NCBI GenBank assembly: GCA_913048545.1
Contig: CAJWWH010000002.1
Span: 1 to 38,183, forward strand
Length of the DNA: 38,183 nt
DNA from: an uncultured Opitutia bacterium
Lineage (GTDB): Bacteria > Verrucomicrobiota > Verrucomicrobiae > Opitutales > MB11C04
Direction: 5' to 3'
Shown: positions 34,354 through 38,183 of the stretch, piece by piece
Layout: each line of letters opens with the position of its first letter
Position numbering within the stretch: the first letter of the stretch is position 1
Translations under genes and position numbers: made by a program
Notes under the pieces: model-generated
Database searches by the model: none
Seen by the model: only the letters and a program-made list of their open reading frames with translations
Told to the model about the DNA's origin: nothing

Positions 34354-35097
34354 ATGAATTTAAAAAACACAGAAATTTATCGGCATGTAAAACATTTTGA
34401 AAAAAAAATAAGGCACATCTTTAAGCCTTCATGCGAAGAAATCTTTGATAAATGTATCAAAGCTAATCAACACGATAAATTTTTTTTCGTTCAAATTGGA
34501 GCAAACGATGGTTTAACAGATGACCCAATTAACCATTTCATAGATGAGTATGACTGGTCAGGTATATTGGTTGAACCTCTTGAGGATCTAATGGACAAGC
34601 TTAAGAAAACGTATTCGAACTCATCTAATCTTATATTTGTAAATAGTGCTATAAGTCCTGATAAAGAATTAGATTCTATAAAAAGGGTAAATCCTGAGGT
34701 AGATTTAAAAGAAATTGATACAAAACTAGTACAAGGATTAGCGTCTTTAACACCTGGGAAAAATATTCTCGATAAAGATAAAAGTGCGAGTATTTTTGGT
34801 AAAGAATTAAGTGAAATAATACACGAAAATATTATTGAAGAAAAGATTGATGTTATAAGTTTTTCTGAATTGATAGAAAAATATAAAATCAAAGAAATCG
34901 ATTTACTGCAGATTGACGTTGAAGGTTATGATTTTACAATAATCAATTCTATTGATTTTTCAGTATGCAAACCGCGAATAATTCATACTGAATTTTATAA
35001 CCTTTATGAAGAAGAAAAAATTGCCTATATTAATTTATTAACTGCCAATAATTACCAGATACTCTACAATAAGAAGGATATTTTGGCAGTATTGTAA
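34354..35097 (+). CDS. FkbM-family SAM-dependent methyltransferase
   Basis: The product is 247 residues. The SAM-binding start FFFVQIGANDGLTDDPI and the acidic strand end ILVEPLEDLMDKL fit FkbM enzymes, as does IDLLQIDVEGYDF, their hallmark L-x-K/Q-I-D-V-E-G-x-[ED] element. The later PRIIHTEFYNL is the usual E-containing strand. FkbM proteins O-methylate sugars, polyketides or lipids, and in bacteria often sit in surface polysaccharide loci. The gene is AT-rich and lysine/isoleucine-rich, unlike the genes before the tRNA. Codon use and neighbours suggest transfer together with the next gene. Confidence 0.88.
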   Translation: MNLKNTEIYRHVKHFEKKIRHIFKPSCEEIFDKCIKANQHDKFFFVQIGANDGLTDDPINHFIDEYDWSGILVEPLEDLMDKLKKTYSNSSNLIFVNSAISPDKELDSIKRVNPEVDLKEIDTKLVQGLASLTPGKNILDKDKSASIFGKELSEIIHENIIEEKIDVISFSELIEKYKIKEIDLLQIDVEGYDFTIINSIDFSVCKPRIIHTEFYNLYEEEKIAYINLLTANNYQILYNKKDILAVL

Positions 35098-35154
35098 GAA
35101 TATTTCTTACCTTATTAAATAATGTGAAATTTCATAATTTAACTATCACTTTAA

Positions 35155-35868
35155 ATGACTAAGAGGTTCCTAAAACTTTTCTATCAGCCATTTTTTAAGT
35201 TTAAAAAAAGAAGAGATGTTAAAAAAATGCTGGAATTAGAAACTATTTCAGAAAAATTTACAGCAATTCATAAAAAACGATTATGGTCGTCCAAAGAGTC
35301 TATTAGTGGGACGGGTTCTACTTTAGAAAATACTAATGAATTAAGAAGCATATTACCTTCATTAGTAGATGATTATAAAATAAAAGAAATTGTTGATTCT
35401 CCATGCGGGGATTTCAATTGGTTCAAGGAAATTATAATGGATTTAGATGTGAGCTATTTCGGTGTGGATATTGTAGAAGATTTAATTGAAGAAAATTCAA
35501 AATGTTATTCGGGTGAAAAAGTAAGCTTTCAAGTTGGCAATATTTGCGAAGATAACCTACCAACCGGAGACTTGCTTATTGTAAGAGATTGCTTGTTCCA
35601 TCTTTCGCATAGTGATATCAATCGATTCTTAATAAATATTTTAAATCTTGATTATAGATTCCTACTTACTTCATCATTCGAATTAAATGATGATTTCGAA
35701 AATAGTGATATAATTTCAGGGGGTTTTAGATTTATTGATATTACAAAAAAGCCATATTGTTTTGATGAAAACAAAATTTTAAAAAAAATTGACGATGACA
35801 AAAATAAAGGAAACAAGAAATTATTGATGTTCCATAAGAATGATGTTCCTCATAAATTAAATCTATAA
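35155..35868 (+). CDS. Class I SAM-dependent methyltransferase
   Basis: The product is 237 residues. After a basic N-terminus of about 80 residues comes IKEIVDSPCGDFNWFKEI, a motif I variant with C-G-D, then SYFGVDIVEDLIEEN with the acidic ribose-binding end. GDLLIVRDCLFHLSHSDINR is the motif IV/V region. The substrate is unknown. The D-C-L-F-H-L-S-H form is known from uncharacterised methyltransferases near glycan genes. It shares the low GC of the preceding FkbM gene and lies 57 bp behind it, so the two are likely one unit. No glycosyltransferase is next to them. Confidence 0.8.
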   Translation: MTKRFLKLFYQPFFKFKKRRDVKKMLELETISEKFTAIHKKRLWSSKESISGTGSTLENTNELRSILPSLVDDYKIKEIVDSPCGDFNWFKEIIMDLDVSYFGVDIVEDLIEENSKCYSGEKVSFQVGNICEDNLPTGDLLIVRDCLFHLSHSDINRFLINILNLDYRFLLTSSFELNDDFENSDIISGGFRFIDITKKPYCFDENKILKKIDDDKNKGNKKLLMFHKNDVPHKLNL

Positions 35869-36142
35869 GACAATATAAGTTTCAGTCTATTTTATCTCTT
35901 CGATGCTTCAGGAATGATTTTCCTCATATAACTTCAGAATTTTAGTTTTTTCGTGTTCTATTTAACTTAATGTAGGGACATTTTGCGATACCGAGAGAAT
36001 AATATCTTTCTCATACCATTTAAGTTTTTTACGAAAACTTCCGAGCAATACCGTCATATTTGTTTACACTTCTGAAGAATCACCGTTGTTGCTATTTTGA
36101 TGGTTGCTTTCTTGAAGTGTGAATTTCAATAGTAATATATCA
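35869..36142. other. Non-coding AT-rich stretch ending the probable acquired segment
   Basis: No gene longer than about 30 codons is visible. A 31-residue minus-strand frame (35962-36057) is too short to call. I found no tRNA-Phe end copy, inverted terminal repeat or hairpin with T-run here. Normal GC returns with the next gene. Confidence 0.5.
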
Positions 36143-36733
36143 ATGCACGATCTTCTTAGTAACAACATCTTTCTTGTCAAAGAACACATCGGCATTCTGA
36201 AGGCTGCCAATAATTACGATGTAATTAATCCCGACACTGGAGAAGTCATTTTGCATTGCAGGGAGGAAAAACTGGGAATCTTCACAAAAATCTTCCGTTT
36301 TACGGATTATAAAAGAATGACACCCTTCGATGTTGAGATCAAAACGCCTGAGGGAGAACCGGTGGTTCGGGTTCAGCGTGGAATTTCAATCTTTTTATCC
36401 AAAGTGGATGTTTTTAATGAAAACGGACAAAGAATCGGGGGGTTTAAACAAAAGTTGTTTTCCATAGGTGGTAAATTCAGCCTGCTCGACGTTAAGGACA
36501 ACCCAGTCTGTACACTCAAGGGAAATTGGATTGGCTGGGAGTTCAAATTCGAGACCGACGAGGGAATTGAATTTGCCAAGGTCAGTAAGAAATGGGCCGG
36601 TGCGGGCAAGGAATTTTTTACTTCCGCCGATAACTACATTCTGGAGATCTCAAAGGATGTTCCTGCGGACAGTGAGATCCGCCCATTGATTTTGGCCGCA
36701 GTGATGTGCATTGATATGGTCCTTAAAGAATAA
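36143..36733 (+). CDS. LURP-one-related / scramblase-like (tubby-fold) protein
   Basis: From the ATG at 36143 the product is 196 residues; a GTG at 36119 would add eight. The sequence alternates beta strands with N-P-D-T-G-E-V, KTPEGEPVVRVQRG, DVFNENGQRIGGFKQKLF and LLDVKDNPVCTLKGNW. This is the repeating strand-turn pattern of the LURP-one-related/phospholipid scramblase superfamily, a 12-stranded barrel around a central helix. The C-terminal hydrophobic helix PLILAAVMCIDMVL fits the fold's buried helix. In bacteria no function is established. It stands alone and ends 17 bp from the convergent MORN gene. Confidence 0.72.
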   Translation: MHDLLSNNIFLVKEHIGILKAANNYDVINPDTGEVILHCREEKLGIFTKIFRFTDYKRMTPFDVEIKTPEGEPVVRVQRGISIFLSKVDVFNENGQRIGGFKQKLFSIGGKFSLLDVKDNPVCTLKGNWIGWEFKFETDEGIEFAKVSKKWAGAGKEFFTSADNYILEISKDVPADSEIRPLILAAVMCIDMVLKE

Positions 36734-36750
36734 GTAATCCTATTCGGGGA

Positions 36751-37374
36751 CTAATCCAGCACATACTCTCCATTTCTATAATTCGATCGCCAGTATTCTC
36801 CCCCATCCTCTTTGTAGCGTACCCAGACACCATTGCCGTCGACGATTTTTGTATGCGGACACTTTTTTCCATCAGGTTTCCAAACCACAATTGAAATTAT
36901 TCTTCCCTCCCGGTAAAAAGACTCATCCTTTTTTTGACCATTTCGGTACCATCTCTTGGCCGGACCGTGCAATTTTCCATTCTTCACTGACTGTTTCAGT
37001 TCCATGCTCCCGTCTTGATACCAGGTCGTCCATTGTCCATGGGCAATTCCTTTGCGGTGGCTTTTTTCCTCACTTCTTCGACCATTTTTCCACCAATACA
37101 AGTACAAACCATCGGACTGACCATTCTTAAATTGTTCCAAGGAGCGAAGCTCGTCATTATCCCGAATTTGTTTCCTCCATCCCGTGAATGGACGCTCCTT
37201 TCCCGGAATATAGGAAATTAATGATCCATCTGAATTTTCCCTCTCTTCGAGCTTGATGACTGCAGAATCAATCGCTTTTTTCAGTTCATATGAATCCAAA
37301 AGATTCGTATTTTCTCCAGCAAACAAAAGTAATGGAATAAAAAAAAAGAACATTTTTAAAAAATAAGCTTTCAT
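36751..37374 (-). CDS. Secreted MORN/YwqK-repeat protein
   Basis: The product is 207 residues with a signal peptide (MKAYFLKMFFFFIPLLLFAG). The mature part has about four YwqK/MORN-type units: FKNGQSDGLYLYWWKNGRR, then GIAHGQWTTWYQDGSMELKQ, NGKLHGPAKRWYRNGQKKDE and a last degenerate unit near NGVWVRYKEDGGEYWRSNY. Each pairs an aromatic strand with an N-G/D-G turn. Repeats of this type are close to those in the lipoprotein at 31378-31956. Function is unknown. It converges with the scramblase-like gene and lies 150 bp downstream of the sulfatase-modifying-factor-fold gene. Confidence 0.72.
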   Translation of the reverse strand: MKAYFLKMFFFFIPLLLFAGENTNLLDSYELKKAIDSAVIKLEERENSDGSLISYIPGKERPFTGWRKQIRDNDELRSLEQFKNGQSDGLYLYWWKNGRRSEEKSHRKGIAHGQWTTWYQDGSMELKQSVKNGKLHGPAKRWYRNGQKKDESFYREGRIISIVVWKPDGKKCPHTKIVDGNGVWVRYKEDGGEYWRSNYRNGEYVLD

Positions 37375-37524
37375 ATTTTAAACCAAACTACACTCATTCT
37401 ATTGGTCAAACCAGATGAAAGAAATTTTAAATGAAGGCAATGATTCAAGGATCGATTCGTCATACATGCCCAATTCGCGGTATCCGTTGGAGCGCGAGAG
37501 GTGGGTGCGGAGGTTCATGGGGGG

Positions 37525-38183
37525 TTATTGCTTTTGGAAACTAATACGAAAACCTCGGCTGTTGCCGCGGAAGTTCTCTTTGCCGGCATCGCGCGCAGCA
37601 GAATGTCTAATCGGGGTAGACCAGCCACCACCCCGCAGGACCCGGCTTGACCCTGAAACCGGACCAGTTGGATCAGTCACTGAGCCACTTGGGTAAGCGT
37701 CAAAATAATCGGTACAAAACTCCGACACATTTCCGTGCATATCGAAAAAGCCCCATGGGTTTGGTGCATAAGAGCCTACCTCCGCAGTTTTCTCTAAAGC
37801 ACTATCTTTATAATTTGCCAACTTTGGTGTAATATCATTACCCCAAGAAAATTTAGTTTTCGTTCCTGCTCGACAAGCGTATTCCCATTGGGCTTCCGAA
37901 GGGAGTGAGAACTTCCAACCATTAGGAACCCTTTCCTTCTTCTTTAAAGCCTCGCAAAATGCTACCGCATCGTTCCATGAGACCATTTCAACCGGCAGTT
38001 TTTCTCCCTTAAATTCGCTAGGATTAATGACCATGACCTTTTCGTACTCCTCCTGAGTTAATTCGAATTTTCCAAGATAAAATCCTTTCGTTAAGATTAC
38101 CGGACGGGCAGGATTATTACCGTCAGGACCCATAATAAAACTCCCCGGTGGACACCAAATTAGTTCCATATTGAGGGCTGACT
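37525..38183 (-). CDS. Formylglycine-generating-enzyme-fold (SUMF1/FGE-sulfatase) protein, 5' partial, lacking catalytic Cys
   Basis: The frame is open to the right window edge, so the N-terminus is missing; the Met at 38169 is probably internal. The visible 218 residues show the FGE fold: LIWCPPGSFIMGPDG, KFELTQEEYEKVM, LPVEMVSWNDAVAFCEAL, FSLPSEAQWEYACRAG, WGFFDMHGNVSEFCTDYF and VLRGGGWSTPIRHSAARDAG, ending GFRISF. In true FGE the region after R-G-G-S carries two catalytic cysteines; here it reads GGGWSTPIRHSAAR with none. So it is likely a binding or other-activity member (as in EgtB-like or C-type-lectin-like relatives), not a sulfatase activator. Confidence 0.85.
   Translation of the reverse strand, partial: SALNMELIWCPPGSFIMGPDGNNPARPVILTKGFYLGKFELTQEEYEKVMVINPSEFKGEKLPVEMVSWNDAVAFCEALKKKERVPNGWKFSLPSEAQWEYACRAGTKTKFSWGNDITPKLANYKDSALEKTAEVGSYAPNPWGFFDMHGNVSEFCTDYFDAYPSGSVTDPTGPVSGSSRVLRGGGWSTPIRHSAARDAGKENFRGNSRGFRISFQKQ

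Noticed and set aside
35962..36057. 31-residue minus-strand frame that might be a transposase fragment
   Set aside because: Too short, no recognisable motif, no terminal repeats nearby.
37415..37696. 93-codon plus-strand frame antisense to the FGE-fold gene
   Set aside because: Most of it is the complement of a clear coding region, and the non-overlapping first 36 codons show no domain.

Overview
The window looks like chromosomal DNA from a free-living Gram-negative bacterium of the PVC group, most likely Verrucomicrobiota (Opitutae-like). That placement is an inference from gene content: a topoisomerase IV pair of the kind seen in Bacteroidota and Verrucomicrobiota, a MoxR/DUF58/VWA cluster with DUF4175-like and DUF4159 proteins, many ATGA-coupled genes, weak Shine-Dalgarno sites, and several MORN-type secreted proteins. 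No marker gene here fixes the taxon. There is no rRNA, CRISPR array, recognisable transposase or prophage.

Layout. At 1-280 the end of a proline-rich repeat protein is followed by a clean terminator. At 313-5279 (minus) lies a parE-parC pair with a membrane lipid-kinase-like gene. A lone EI24 membrane protein sits at 5389-6066 (plus). From 21934 down to 6075 there is a long minus-strand gene string: SBF-like transporter, methionine aminopeptidase and DnaQ/PolB-like exonuclease, then the compact block MoxR, DUF58, BatA-like VWA, DUF4175-like giant, second membrane VWA, HEAT protein, DUF4159 protein, MORN protein and TPR protein. The block from MoxR to TPR is the most system-like part of the window. 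It combines an AAA+ ATPase, three VWA proteins with intact MIDAS motifs and several envelope-directed partners.

At 22017-26929 (plus) is a seven-gene folate operon: a HAD-family protein, pabB, pabA, pabC, folP, folB and folK. Most junctions overlap or are nearly touching. These genes make p-aminobenzoate from chorismate and convert dihydroneopterin plus pABA to dihydropteroate. The HAD protein is a plausible but unproven phosphatase for the pathway.

At 26934-33897 are housekeeping genes: a Bax-inhibitor-1 protein and M42 peptidase (minus), then hisA, an unusual proline/acid-repeat protein, tRNA-Ala(GGC), a MORN lipoprotein, a FabF-like ketoacyl synthase and a nitroreductase (plus). tRNA-Phe(GAA) at 33998-34073 is followed by a markedly AT-rich stretch to about 36118. 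It carries a small ORF and two methyltransferases and was probably acquired by transfer. The window ends with a LURP-one/scramblase-like protein, a third MORN protein and a 5'-truncated sulfatase-modifying-factor-fold protein that lacks the catalytic cysteines.

All family calls come from motifs read by eye. No database search or structure prediction was run.
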